Positions 39,489-51,323 of a stretch of 64,000 nucleotides of DNA are shown here, one piece after another. This DNA is from Phytophthora sp. 'mugwort'. Lineage: Eukaryota > Oomycota > Peronosporomycetes > Peronosporales > Peronosporaceae. The stretch covers positions 682,001 through 746,000 of the forward strand of contig JAUCEF010000005.1 in assembly GCA_033558025.1 (NCBI GenBank), written 5' to 3'. Position numbers and translations under genes: made by a program. Numbering within the stretch: the first letter of the stretch is position 1; every line of letters starts with the position of its first letter. The notes under the pieces were generated by a model. It was not told the DNA's origin. It did not search any database and was given only the letters and a program-made list of their open reading frames with translations.

Positions 39489-39576
39489 ACATCTACAGCG
39501 ATTGAGACTTACCATAGTAGCCGGGGGTGCCTACCCCCTTCCGGGTACTATGGTAAATCTCAATCGCTGTAGATGT
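39489..39576. repeat. 88-bp near-perfect hairpin (foldback/MITE-like)
   Basis: Arm ACATCTACAGCGATTGAGAC... (39489-39519) pairs with 39546-39576 at 30 of 31 positions. The 26-base middle is itself palindromic (GGGGGT...ACCCCC). There are no coding features. The whole unit can fold into one long stem, as in foldback or very short MITE elements. Confidence 0.75.
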
Positions 39577-40934
39577 CTCATGTAAGTCCGAGACAGTGTT
39601 GCCGAGCCTCTTATTAGTTCCTTTTATGCATGGTCTAATGTATACCATGCATAGTCGGATTATCCATTCGCGCAAAATATCACACGCATAATGTAAACCT
39701 CACCGTATGTTTGCGCATGCCACAATGTCGTACTTAATTAACCTCGACAGCAACACGAATGGCATGGGTCATACATGTAGGCAGTTCGTAGTGTACTGCT
39801 TCACGTGTTCCCTACAACGGTAGAGCAGGTGCTCGAAGCAAGGTGTAGCGATTTGAAAAGAAGAGTAGGTCAGACTAACTAAGAAGCAATTTGCCAGGAC
39901 TCATGGATGAGCTTCTATTCCAATATATTTTCAGTCTTGTATGTTGGATATGACGTCGTTTGGTCATCCTTACACTCCTCGACCAGGAATTAGAAATACG
40001 ACACTGAGGTTAAACGATTGGCCGCTGAGCTGGAGGGTATGCAAAAATGAAAACGCGTTCAGACAGTTCTGCCGAACCGATGTCATAGAATTTGGACTGG
40101 TAGCATCTCTAAGCGACAGAAAACTGACCTTTCGATTTTTTTAGACTGGGGCCTCGGTGCTTGGTTTCTCTGTGTTCATATTCTAGGGATATATGATTTT
40201 TCTTTAACTTCGTACCATTGCTGCCGTTCCAATATCGACTGATTTAAGAAAAATTCCGATGATCGGAGACATTCAACACAGCGAACTACCAGGCGACTAT
40301 AGGCTTCGCACCGACCGACTTGGACGCAACTAAATAGAGCTCGTCTATCTCATGTCGTTCGCTTGACAATGCATTTGCACCGATAGATAGGGCGGCCGAA
40401 TACGAAGTTTTTGCTGCATCAGAAAATGCAGTTTATATAAAGCTAATAATTTATCAGACCTAATACGTTGAGTCATCTACCGACTTCGCTCTCTACGGTT
40501 GTTTGTATTTATAGTTCCCTTCTGATACATAATAAGTTGTTGTACATAATACGAATAGCTTCCACCGAAGGTATTAAATTGGCAAGGGATATATATATTC
40601 ACATACTAAGTACATAAATATGTAAATATAAAAAGCGCTCAAGTTATAAGGATTTTGGGCCAGTTCATTCTGAGTTTAGAAAACCACTGCGAATACTATC
40701 AAATTCGCTTTCTAGCTAGGCAAGCTTAACATTGCATGGGCAGTGTTGCAATCCTTGCAGACTGTCTGCTTGAATTCATATCCATATAAGTAGTACCCCT
40801 AATGTGGTGTTGGTTACCAATGCGCGTGCAACCCAATGACATTCTGGCGGTTGCTCTCCCAGATTCTGATTGGACGAGAAGGTAAAAAGGTCCGTTTTTT
40901 ATCCTGGAAGATAATCAACAGTAAACAAGTGCAC

Positions 40935-41259
40935 ACCAATTAAGATTAGAGAATGATAAAGTTGAGGATAGTAACTAGATAGTTCAGGAAGAGCCTCTGG
41001 AAAAGCTACTTGGAGAGGAGGTCGGTCTGGCTGGGCTTGGTCGGCGAGCTGGGCGAGGTCGGAGGAGAAGGTGCTGAAGTGCAATGCTCTTGCACAGTTG
41101 ACTAGTGTATGTGGACTGCGGACGCGAAGCAAATTGAAAAATGATTGAAATTAGTTGAGAGCTTTAAGGATCGCTCTGCGGTTAACAGGCGGTCCAGAGG
41201 CTCTTCCTGAACTACCTAGTCACTATCCTCAACTTTATCATTCTCTAATCCTAATTGGT
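40935..41259. mobile_element. MITE-like element with about 66-bp terminal inverted repeats
   Basis: Left repeat 40935-41001 (ACCAATTAAGATTAGAGAAT...) matches the complement of 41193-41259 with a few mismatches. The 190-bp interior is G+C-richer than its surroundings and contains a Gly/Leu-rich open stretch on the minus strand without motif. A non-autonomous DNA transposon is the simplest reading; no clear target duplication seen. Confidence 0.7.
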
Positions 41260-42305
41260 AACTATCCTACCAATCGCCTTGAGTAAAGCTTCCACGTACT
41301 TGTAGTTCTCTGGTACCAATCTAACAATTCTACGGCGGTCTTGCCTATCTTTAGATGATTTTGAACCAATCATGATAATAATTATGACACGTTTCGTGTC
41401 CCAGTTTGTTATCCTAAAAATCGAGAATCACAAAAGGCTAAAGCTGTCTCTTCAGCTGCAACCTGACGTGGTTGCTGTTGGTGGCAAGACCTGTCGCCGG
41501 CGGCAACTACGTCACAGCTGGTCCTGGAAGACCGACGATCGGAAGCATTTGGTGGGATTGCAGGAGACATGAGTCCCATACCAAGTTTAAGTTCGTGACG
41601 AGACGACTGCATCCGACTCGTGGCGCCTGCTCGAGGGGTTGCTCAACCGACCATTAAGGAACCGGCTCAGCGAGGCGAAGAAGTTACACGAATTCCAGAT
41701 GAAACCCTTCACTTGTTTCCGGTTCATGTATAGAATGCTGGTGCTGCAGATGGATACAATTTATGAGTTTATGGGTGAGACCAAACAGCTTGTGTCGCTT
41801 GTCAATCTCAGGGACTAGTACCGCTATGTTCAACATATACACGAGAACATGTCGGCATGACACAGGCATGTCGCCGGCATACGACTCTCTGCTGTTAAAT
41901 CTAGGAATAATCGTCGCCGGCCCAAGAGAATGACTTTGCAAGAAGAACTAGGGCATGCCTGAGTTCTCTCGGAAGTGATTTTACTCTAAAAAGCATGAGC
42001 ATAAAGTGTTTGAGTACAACCAGAAGAAGGCCAATGAGTTAAGTCCCGTTCGACTTCATGTTCACGTCTACGCATGCGATGGTCAAGTCAGAGCGGCTCT
42101 TGACTACCGTGCGACTCCCTCATCATCGTCGTTCGGGGCAATTTCGTATCCAGTACATCAGTCTGCATCACGACAACGGATGTATCGAGGTTACATGGAG
42201 AATAACGTATCACTCTTCAGAGGTGCCATGTGATGTGATAAACGCCATGGACACCACGGCCAACATTATGGGTACGTTGTACCAGTTGCTCTTAGTGCCA
42301 CCCAA
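41260..42305. other. Unassigned repeat-like DNA
   Basis: Plus strand shows short protein-like pieces in changing frames (LSLQLQPDVVAVGGK, FRIQYISLHHDNG) with many stops; probably a decayed element upstream of the LTR-like repeat. No domain recognised. Confidence 0.35.
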
Positions 42306-42520
42306 TTGACAGCTCTACGTGGTTTCACTATAGGTAACTTATAGTTTGTATTGCAGCCAAGTTAAATCAATTACACATATATAAAGTATTAAATTTACCT
42401 TACTTTGGTAGCTAATTCTCCTCAGACCAGGGGATTCGTGAGCTGTCATTCCCTGAGAGTTTGTACATTATCCGTTGCACACTTCCCCTCGCAAGGTGCT
42501 GCGTGATCCCGTCACACTTG
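42306..42520 (+). repeat. LTR-like dispersed repeat, copy A
   Basis: Shares blocks in the same order with 49655-49848: GTAACTTAYA, YTATAWATAT, TTTGGTA, CTCAGACC, GAACTTGTG-like, TGAGAGTTTGTA, CACTTCC, CGCAAGGTG, GTGATCCCGTCACA/GTGCCCCGTCACA. The TATA-like block and ordered similarity suggest two old LTRs, perhaps Copia-type, of one family. Confidence 0.5.
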
Positions 42521-42959
42521 GTAGCAATTGTAGTCAATCCACGCCTTCGCGGGTAGATTGATTACCTGAACCCTCTGTGGACCCTAGAAGCGAGCCACAA
42601 CGGAACGCAGCGAGTTTCCTCACTTGGACAACTCCCAATGGAAGCCCAACGAAGTTTGGCGGTGGCGACGCCGGTCGAACAAGTCGCTCGAGTGAATGCG
42701 CTCGGTACGTATGAATCTGGGCATGATAAATGCAATACTCCATGCTACTGGGGGTACCATAGAGCCGCGGCAATACACGACGAATCAATAGTAGCTATTA
42801 CCAGCATTGCAATGTATTTACCAAGCGCTACATCATTCACGCATCAGTCTCCTCAACGCATTCTAGCACGTTGCACTATTTCAGATATCACTATTAGCAT
42901 GCAAACCCTTGATAATCTCGAGATTTGCCGGCAGCATTGACGCGACCAAAGAACTCGAC

Positions 42960-43700
42960 ACCAGCTTTTTATCTGAAAGAGACGCTCAAACGCGTTGCTA
43001 GTTGGATGGTCGAAATGCAGAATGGGTCGCCTCGGCTGTCTTTTGTTCGCTGGACGAGAGAGGAAGATCGTTCTGTATATTGACGACGGCCGCCTCGAAG
43101 CTGGGTGAGTGGGCAATGGCAGCACTCAGTCCAAGATCGTCGCGCATAACAGGGTACGTTTCCGCACATTCGTCAAAGAGCAGGCGGACGCCCGTCATCA
43201 TACACGTCGCCGCCTGCAGCTTCAAGTAGCCGATGACCAACTCCTCTAACTTGTCGACAACAGCTGCAACACGTTGATTGGCGTTTCCTTGAGGCGCAGC
43301 TTCCTCTACGGCAGACACGGTGAGAACATCATCACGAATCTTCACATACCTCTTCAGCATCTGGAAGCTGACGATCAGCGATTTGCGTTAGCCCTTATCA
43401 GTCTTCAGCAGAGTTACCTGGGCCAGAGAGATGGCGTTCTTAGGCTGGCGCAGCTAAATCATCAGCGTTTGGATGATATCAATCCGAGTCTGATAATCCA
43501 CCAGAAAACGATTAACCGCGAGTTTAAATCGGGGACTGTCGCAACCAATCGAGGGACCCAGAGCTTCGTTGCGAAGCCCTGGTTGGGTTAAGTAGTTGGC
43601 TCCGATCAAAATCGCTTCCAGAGCTCTTTGAGTTAGGTTGATCCACATCTTCCCCTGTGTATGTCACATACCCATATTCTTAAACGTATTCTAACCAAAT
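42960..43700 (-). pseudogene. hAT-type transposase remnant
   Basis: Minus strand 43360-42998 is open and reads MLKRYVKIRDDVLTV, VVDKLEELVIGYLKLQ, GVRLLFDECAETYPVM and HSPSFEAAVVNIQNDLPLSSSEQKTAEA. This matches the region after the RW..TF.ML block of oomycete hAT transposases. Upstream sequence to 43700 is in broken frames. No intact DDE or dimerisation domain. Confidence 0.55.
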
Positions 43701-46700
43701 ATGTCGGACATTATCGAAAGGTCTATGAGTGATGTTTAACTAATTTCGTTGGCTAAACCGATTCTGTAGCCGAGAACTATTGGCTCTGCACAAGAAGGCG
43801 GCATTCGGGTTGGCTATCAAGCAACATACAATTGTTTAGATCTGTCAGACCTTTGTGTTTTTCAACCGTAAGTATAACTAATCAATATGAAAACTATCAT
43901 ATAATACATTGATAGCGCTCGTGGCAGCACCTGCGCAATGCACCACTCTTACATGCCAGCGTGGTGACGCCCAATATATCATTGGTATACCGGTGTGACC
44001 GTCATGTGGTAACATGGTGGATGTGACATCGATATACTGGTGACTACGCAATGAATAGTGGCTCTGCTATACAGCACATTGTTGCTTCCTATCCCTAGTG
44101 TAATCCTACTTCACAAACCATCACTTCCCATTTCACCCCGCACCGGCCACTTAGCTTTTCAATTTAAGGCAAACTTATGTGCTGTCGGAACTCCCCTCAT
44201 TTACTACGGCTAGGGCAAATAGAACGAATACATAACCATCCTGCTACCTCGAAGTGGGTCCAGCCGTTTCACTTCGAGGGCAGCAAACTCGTGCCATATG
44301 CTGTTTGTCTCTCCTTCGTAGCGAGCCATTTCATCGTTCGATGGCACTGCTTCGTGCGGTCTTAACATAATTCAACAGCGATCCAGCAATTAGCAGTCGA
44401 CTTCTTCATGAGCCTCTAGCGATCATGTTGAAACAAGACTCGGAGTTACAGCTTGTTCAAGCCAACTGTCGTGGAAATTACTAGCCCAATGTAACCGAAT
44501 CTGGCTGCAACGCACTTTCGAAGCTCCGAGGCATCTTTTCTTCGATGGTGCGTGAATGACAGCCGGTTGAAGACGAGCTCGAGCTACATCGGCTTCTCAC
44601 CTGAGTAATGCGGTTTTCCAACGACGATGCGTGTGGGGGTACAACGATAGCCACGTTGACGCCTGGTAGAACCAAGGCTGTACCTCCCGCTCAGTGGTGG
44701 GCGCGGAGGGCGTATCTGAGATATGCTGCTTCCTCTTTCCAGCGCCAAAGTCAGACTACAAGCATCCGTTCTCCGGTGCGTAGTTCCTAAGTATACAGTC
44801 CTAAACATGCAGATCTTCTAGCTTGGCTCAGCATCGCCCAGAATGACTCGAGCACTAATCTGGCGTCCTGTCCGGAGTGCCTGACCCGATGTAAGGGTGC
44901 TGGGTAAGCCGAGGCCCTTCGACACCTCACAAGTCGCAGATCCCGCGTTCGAAGTTGAAATGGGGAGAGGGTGTTTTCCGCTTCAAGTAGATAGTTGTCG
45001 CGCTTCAAAGCTCACTACAACCTTGTCCCAAATGTCGTACAACAACAACAAGATCGAACTGTGCAACACTACGGATATAGATCCCGTTTCTGGGTATGCT
45101 GAAACCGAGCAGACGAGAACCATTGCTCCACGTGAAGCTCGGGATGTTTTACTTCGCTAAGACGACAGCGATCACAAAAAAGGTTCATGGTTACGTTTAC
45201 AATCACCCCTGGAATAATTTTTCAGAAGCCACGGGTGCTTTTCTCGAAGCTGAAGAACGCGTCCATGACCCCGAGCGGTGGGATGGCTGATGTGAACGGT
45301 ACGGAGATGTGGCGTAATGTGATCCCCATCAAGCACGCCATAACAGTTATTGTAGCCGAATGCACATGCGGTTTTATCGACAGATTGTATTGTACATCAT
45401 AAACTCGTACGCGAGCCACGTCAAGATATTGTAGTGCAGACATACAACACCAGCCTGTCCCAGCTTGTTGCAACAGATAGCAGGCTGGTCTCTCAAGCCC
45501 CAGCACTATGCGGGCAATACAGCATAAAACGAGGTCGCAGAAAGCAACTGACGCATAGCGGCATTAGTGATGACAGGAACCGTGTCCAATGAGCCTAGCC
45601 GCCTTGACACCGGCTCGACTAGGAGTGTGATGATTATTTTTGTATTACCAAGCAGCAAACTTCGCCTAAACATGGAGCCCCGTCATCCGCTCCAGTTTGT
45701 CTTCATTCCTACAGACACTACATATGCTCAACGATAAGCTCGTTAATTTGTCAGACACATTGGTGAATTTAGTTTAATTGACCAAATCACTGTATGGCGA
45801 GATCAAAAGATGTTTCTAGCTGTTCTACATCGACCAGTAAGACGAGTAGCGCGGAATGATGCACACTGCACACAAAGGTAAAGCGCCGACATATTTCACA
45901 GTTTATACTCGACCGGATAGCCACTAAACTGAGGAAGACGTACCTAAAGTATTTATTTCGTGCTGGTTGGTCGCCGCAGTAGTACTAAAAAAAAAAGAAG
46001 GTATCTGCCCCCTACGCGATCTAGTTGCGCATGTTGCCGACATACTCAGTAGCACAAGCAATATCAACACTTCGTGGACGTATGTGACGAACGCAAGGAG
46101 AGTTGAATAGGCCATCCCAACTGGTACATTCTTGACGACATTCGGTCATGTTTGCTCGACTGCATGCGACATGCCACCGGCAGCTCGGCGGAAGACTACG
46201 TGTAAAAACGTTCCGATTATATGCGCTGTTTGATCGATCCCAGAAGACATTGGACAGCGACTACAATATACTCTATTCGACTCGGTGAAGCTCAAGGGTT
46301 GCGAACTTCAGCTTAACTCGGCGCCTCTCATGTCGGCAATATCAAGGTGAAAAAAATTGTATGCGGACGTCATGTTATATCTGCGTACGTACACGTACAA
46401 GGTTAAAAACGCTTCCCCACGGCCGATTTTGCGAGGTTCATTGTTTGCGCTACGAGTGCATGGTACACAAGTTTAATGCATTTCTTGGTTAGTATCTTGG
46501 TATTCTTCTTAGTCTTTGTTGTTTCTCCGACCGCCTTTACAGGAATTAACACCTGATATTCGGTCTATTTTATTAAAACACTTAGGGCCGTTCTAACCGA
46601 CGGCTGCGTGGTAGCGTTGTAATGTGGTCTATCATAGAAGGTTCATTTTGTGGTAAAGTGCGCTCCACGCGTTTTTTTTATTGGCTACGCTACACTTCAA

Positions 46701-46790
46701 GATGTTGCCAAAATAGATGGCGAAAATAGGTGAGTCGACGGCAATGGCCCGAGTGGGTGTGCGCGGTTCAGGATGATAGCGCTGTTGATG
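43701..46790. other. Gene-poor stretch, no feature assigned
   Basis: About 3 kb of AT-rich sequence. Short open stretches near 44480-44800 (minus) and 44900-45400 (plus, FTITPGIIFQKPRVLFSK) look like transposon debris, but I cannot name a family. No tRNA or array seen. Confidence 0.4.
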
Positions 46791-47060
46791 TCATAGTTTG
46801 GTCACCAGTTTGTCGTCGATAGCTGAGGTATCGACAACCCCGCCCCCACGGAGCCTGCACGTACCAGGTGCGAGGGAGCTATCAGCAAGTATGCTTTCAG
46901 TCAGTTGTCGGTCATTTGAAGACGTGTCCTTTGCTGACGTGGCTATCAGAGACGAGAAGTTCGGGCGCCAAGGGACGAGAACTACAAGGATGACAGCAGT
47001 GGCAATATAGGCATTTCTGTTACTGGAAGGGGAGCTACCTGCTAAGTAAAGGTACATGCA
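46791..47060 (-). pseudogene. Possible broken RxLR-type secreted effector fragment
   Basis: The minus strand encodes a hydrophobic stretch (AYIATAVILVVLV), a Ser/Thr/Asp-rich spacer, a CRLRGG motif (46857-46840) and an acidic patch before a stop at 46791. This order (signal-like segment, about 50 residues, RxLR-like motif, acidic part) is that of oomycete host-translocated effectors. It lacks a suitable start methionine and has a variant motif and no C-terminal domain, so it would be a remnant. Chance resemblance is quite possible. Confidence 0.3.
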
Positions 47061-47199
47061 ATGCACTTGCAGTTCCTGGGTACAGGAACAACAAAAAGGC
47101 AGCCATGACACACTTTATTGCAATAAAGAAAAGCAACGAAGAAGTGTACGACACTGAACCAGGGCAGTTAACGAACATGCGCAATGCCCCTTTCTTCTC

Positions 47200-47945
47200 A
47201 ACACTCTTGTTTTCGGACACTTACACAGAGCGCTTCTCACGGCTTGGCTACACCTCAGACCGCCAGGATCTCACTGCTTCTGTGTCTAAACAGACTGCAT
47301 TGTGGAGTGATATCCGGGGCGCTTTCTCGACACTGCTGATGAGCACATCGGCAAACTGCAATTCAGTCACTTCACTCTCGACGAAATGGGCATGATCCTT
47401 TGAAGGTTGTGCCCAACGGGTGGAAAAAGAAGCCCATCTACGCTGACACGGCCAAAGGTTGCAAGGACGCCCTCACTCACTTCACCGCATCCGGCAATAA
47501 CCAACCTTAATTTTACCATTTTTGCGGTGGTCAGTTGGATGCGCTGTACCGACTATACCGACATCTGCATTTTGGGCCACCGCCTTTCGCTCGCCGGATA
47601 CGTTCAAGCAGGCCTACCAGACAGTGCATTTTTCGACAGCGAGTCCCAAGCATCAGTGAGACCCCTGAAAAGTCAGAGGGAAAAGCAAGTCGAGTGGCCC
47701 GTCTGTAGCTGAGGCTATTGATGAGTATGTGAACAGTACTGCCCAATTGGACTATGCACTGCAGAAACTCCTCCTTATACAAAATTGCGATGAGCGAGAT
47801 GCCGCTGCTTTGGGTTCAAGAATGGATGAGATTGCCGAGCTTATTCGTGCCTTGAGGCGTGAACTACAGCACGAAGAAGCCCCCGATATGAGTGCAGACC
47901 TCAGGGCGGCATCGAGCAGCTGAAGCTTAAGAAGGACGCAGTCGA
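47200..47945 (+). pseudogene. Accessory ORF remnant of a PIF/Harbinger-like element (inferred)
   Basis: Plus-strand pieces in three frames form one protein: ERFSRLGYTSDRQDLTASVS, TALWSDIRGAF, KVVPNGWKKKPIYADTAKG, ALTHFTASGNNQP, SVRPLKSQREKQVEW and a helical Glu-rich end (RMDEIAELIRALRRELQHEEAPD). Frameshifts and stops break it. It faces the transposase at 48016-48990 tail to tail. PIF/Harbinger elements encode a second, DNA-binding ORF, so this may be that partner. Confidence 0.45.
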
Positions 47946-48015
47946 TCGAATTTAGGTAGGTCTCAATGATGAGGCCTACGCACATGCATTGCACCCCACT
48001 TATGATTTAACTAAT

Positions 48016-48990
48016 TTACGTTGATTTACTTGCTCCTCGATATATTACAATGTATTCCACGGTCCCTGATGTGCCGGACGGTACGATCTCGAATGATAGA
48101 AACACACGGCTCTGAGTGACGACCGTGTAGCTTGACATATAGCTTTTGTCAAGTACTCTTCCAGTGGAAAGGGTGACCGCTGTGTCTGTGGCAACAGCAT
48201 CCATCCTCTCGCTAATCGCAATATTGAGGAGCTTACCGATCGTCATGATCACTCGCCCAACATTGGCTGGCTGGCGTGAAGGGGGGCGACGCTAAAATCG
48301 TCACTTCGTCGTCATCGAGCCAAAGGCCTGCTGGATCTAGATCCGCAGTTGACTTACATAGAATTTTGTAGCGTCATTGTATGGATTGTCTCGGTGGGCG
48401 CCTGAAAATGAGTGATCATGTGCTCATTGGGTATGTGTGCATTGTCGCCGATAATTATCAATGGGCTGTTCTGTACGAGCTCAGAAGTGCTAGACCTGCT
48501 GAATGCACGGACGTTGGTTGCTTCTCCAGGTACATGAATGTGGGCCTGCTTAGGTGCCCACACACCACCTGTTCGCCCCCACAACCGGATAGCGACTAGA
48601 AAAATAGGAGACGATGCTACCGGTTGCTGGGGATGCGGGAGTCCTGGTGCGTGCCAGCAGTCCCATCTACGCGCCCGACGTAGCCGTTGATAACGTCGTA
48701 TGAGCTACACACTGTGAAGTCTGCTGCAGCTCGCGTAAATTCAGCTTTGATTTTGGGGAAGTGCCTCTCCAACGCCTTCCAGGATAAAACGGCATTTATT
48801 GCCCAGTGACTAACCCTGTATAACGACACCACATATCGGCGATGCCGCGCATATCCAAATAGCTCCCCCTCCGCAAGCCAGCGCAGCAGGCAATGCAGCA
48901 CGATTTCTGACCATTAGGTTTCGCGAAACGGACAAGCAACTTTGGCCTAACCCTAGTGGGGGGGAGCGAGCAAGCTCGGCAAGTTGAATC
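48016..48990 (-). pseudogene. PIF/Harbinger-type transposase remnant, second family
   Basis: Minus strand pieces: LRWLAEGELFGYARHRRY, VSLYRVSHWAINAVL, FPKIKAEFTRAA, SYDVINGYVGRVDG (DDE_Tnp_4 'ING..G..DG'), NVRAFSRSSTSELVQN, LIIIGDNAHIPNEHMI (second Asp), FYVSQLRIRI-like and VGRVIMTIGKLLNIAISERMD. Frames shift several times. The sequence differs clearly from the copies at 1.3-7.7 kb and 56.6-57.9 kb. Confidence 0.65.
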
Positions 48991-49125
48991 AACGCCTGTG
49001 GGTTAAGGTCCGTGTGCGAAGCACGGGGACTTAAACCCAAGAGCAAGCACGATCAGATCAGCTCGGCTTAGGGTTCTGCCATCTTGCTTAGGGTCGTTAG
49101 GTGCTTAGCGGGGCGATAGGATAGC

Positions 49126-49662
49126 ATGCAGAGTAGCTTTTGCTTTGGTGTCAAAGCGGCAGCGACACCCGTCCTAAGAGCATCTTTGCGCAACTTCAAA
49201 ATGGTACAAGGTGTTCCGAAGGTGCTCAAAATTGATCAAAGGCTTAAAACCGAAGCTGCTTTAACGCGAGCCCGCCGAGAGGGGTTGACCATCACATATA
49301 TCATTCCCAAGAAAACGACAGCAACCTGCCGAATGATACAACATCTCATCCGGAATGTGCGATCAAACTTGCCCTGGGACTCCAACTTCTCAACTCATTT
49401 CCACATTCGCAATCTCCGTCGAAAGGTGCGGCCCTCACTTATACGAAGTCCATCGTTCATTGCGACCAGAAAGAGAAGCGTCCGCCTTTGCTCATCGTCA
49501 GCAATTGGAACGGGGTTAGATGAAAAGTGCCAAGTCACTCTTCAGAATGGTGTACGCAAGTACCCTAGTGATGTGGCTAACATCACGGATGGGTACCACG
49601 CATATGGTACAAAGACCTCAGAACCACCAAATAAGATAACATATAGGATATTTCATAGGTGA
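49126..49662 (+). CDS. Unrecognised open frame, 178 codons
   Basis: ATG 49126 to stop 49662. Basic, Arg/Ser-rich, with the segment VLKIDQRLKTEAALTRARREGL. It ends in the LTR-like repeat copy B. No domain recognised; more likely transposon debris than a host gene. Confidence 0.25.
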   Translation: MQSSFCFGVKAAATPVLRASLRNFKMVQGVPKVLKIDQRLKTEAALTRARREGLTITYIIPKKTTATCRMIQHLIRNVRSNLPWDSNFSTHFHIRNLRRKVRPSLIRSPSFIATRKRSVRLCSSSAIGTGLDEKCQVTLQNGVRKYPSDVANITDGYHAYGTKTSEPPNKITYRIFHR

Positions 49663-49848
49663 CTTACAATTAGTATGTAACGCTTTAAGGAGATCACCTA
49701 TAAATATATTCAGTCTTATATCTACCTCATTTGGTAACAGTCCACTCAGACCTGGAACTTGTGTACTGCCGCTCACTGAGAGTTTGTATACTCTCGAGAA
49801 GTACACTTCCTGTACGCAAGGTGTTGTGTGCCCCGTCACAGCAATTGC
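49655..49848 (+). repeat. LTR-like dispersed repeat, copy B
   Basis: Partner of 42306-42520 on the same strand with the same block order (GTGACTTACAA, CCTATAAATATA, TTTGGTAACAG, CTCAGACCTGG, TGAGAGTTTGTA, CGCAAGGTG, CCCCGTCACA). Confidence 0.5.
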
Positions 49849-50039
49849 TGACGATCCAAATCGTTGTCATTGTGGTCGAGATACCAATCTGTATCCATGT
49901 TGTTGGGTCGTTTCAATGATGACTGTCAACACGCCAGCACGCTACGGCATGGGCGTGATCCGAAGGTTGCGTGGGGAGATTTTTGTGACTTTGGTAGGGC
50001 ACGCTACCGCGCAACAGAATGATAATAAACGGCTGTAGT

Positions 50040-51080
50040 AAAACAATATTTTTATCAACCACTAACAAAAATAATGCCTGGCGGCCCCTCTCCAACACCT
50101 CCCCAAACAAACTAAAATAGTAAAATCTGTTTGCGTTGAACAGGGTGGTCCAAATTGAAAGAATCACGACAACATATTATGAATGTATGCTGCAGGGCGA
50201 TTGCTCTGATGGCATTCGAACAAAGGGAATTTTATCACAACACCTAACAAACACATCAATATATCACAACATTTAACAATAAGAATGATACGTTTTCATT
50301 GAAAAAAAATGCTTGCTGACCCACGGCATATCCACTCACTGTCAGACTGTCAGGCAAGCGTCCAGAACGCCGCTTGCCTGACGTAGGAGATGGAACCCAG
50401 GGAGGAGCCACCGGCGGCGCCCGCCACGCGACGCGAGGAGCAGCAGATGCATCTGCCCGCGCGGGAAACGCCAGAGGAAGCGGAAGAGCTTAAAGACTAG
50501 CCAGAATCGATCCAGCAGAATGAGGATGGCTTTGTGAGGAGGAGGAGTGATGATGTGCATAGGACTGCGTCTGCAGGGCGCGGCAGCGATCGAACTGGCG
50601 TGAACGGCGGCAGGACGTCAATCGTTACGTCGATTTGTGTGAAATGGATGTATTTGCTGCTTTATTCTGTTTGACTTGGTTACGATCGTTGTGAAGGCCT
50701 TCTACGAGCTGAGCCTGGACATGTTGGACGTGGAGGCGACGGGGCTGCGACGGGGCCGGAGACGGTACCAAAGGAGGAGGACAAGCATTTGAAGGAGGAG
50801 ATCGACGCTCTTGCTGATGGTCACGGGCGGACGAGGAGGACGCGTAGATGCCGCTCAGTGTCGTCACGCAGACGCAGCAGAACGCCAAGCACCAAATGCG
50901 CTATTTCTTCTAAAGTGCAGAACAGACTGAGTTGACTTCTCGCGTATGGACAACTTCAAATAAATGTGTAAGTCGCTGATCAACATTCAGCTCCACAAAC
51001 GGACTTTGTCCGACGGTGTACACCCCCACCGTTATTGGGGTGCCTTTGAGCTCAGTATCTATGGAATGGGTCTCCTCCAG
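50040..51080. other. Gene-poor stretch with a 12-bp-arm hairpin
   Basis: GTCAGGCAAGCG (50349-50360) pairs with CGCTTGCCTGAC (50371-50382). A 37-codon plus-strand frame (50390-50500, Glu/Pro-rich) and a hydrophobic piece near 50660-50720 (FILFDLVTIVVKAFYEL) are visible but too short to call. Confidence 0.4.
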
Positions 51081-51112
51081 TTACATAAGTAGTTTAGATA
51101 TTACATAAGTAG
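51081..51112 (+). repeat. Direct repeat TTACATAAGTAG, two copies
   Basis: The 12-mer at 51081-51092 recurs at 51101-51112. It lies in a non-coding stretch (51000-51320) that looks like LTR or element-end sequence next to the MULE remnant. Confidence 0.6.
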
Positions 51113-51323
51113 TCATAGCTGCACCCGGCTAGCGGGTGCTGAAGTGTCACGCGCTGATTGGTTGATAATAGGGGGCCAGACCCCTTATCGTCCAGTCAGG
51201 CACTGACATGCACTTGAGTTGTTCACATAAGGCCGAGGCACTCGCCCTGGTTCTAATCCTAAAACAGAGTTGATTTTCACCGGACTCAATACTTGGTCTT
51301 CGTCGCTACGCGCTTCCTTGCCG

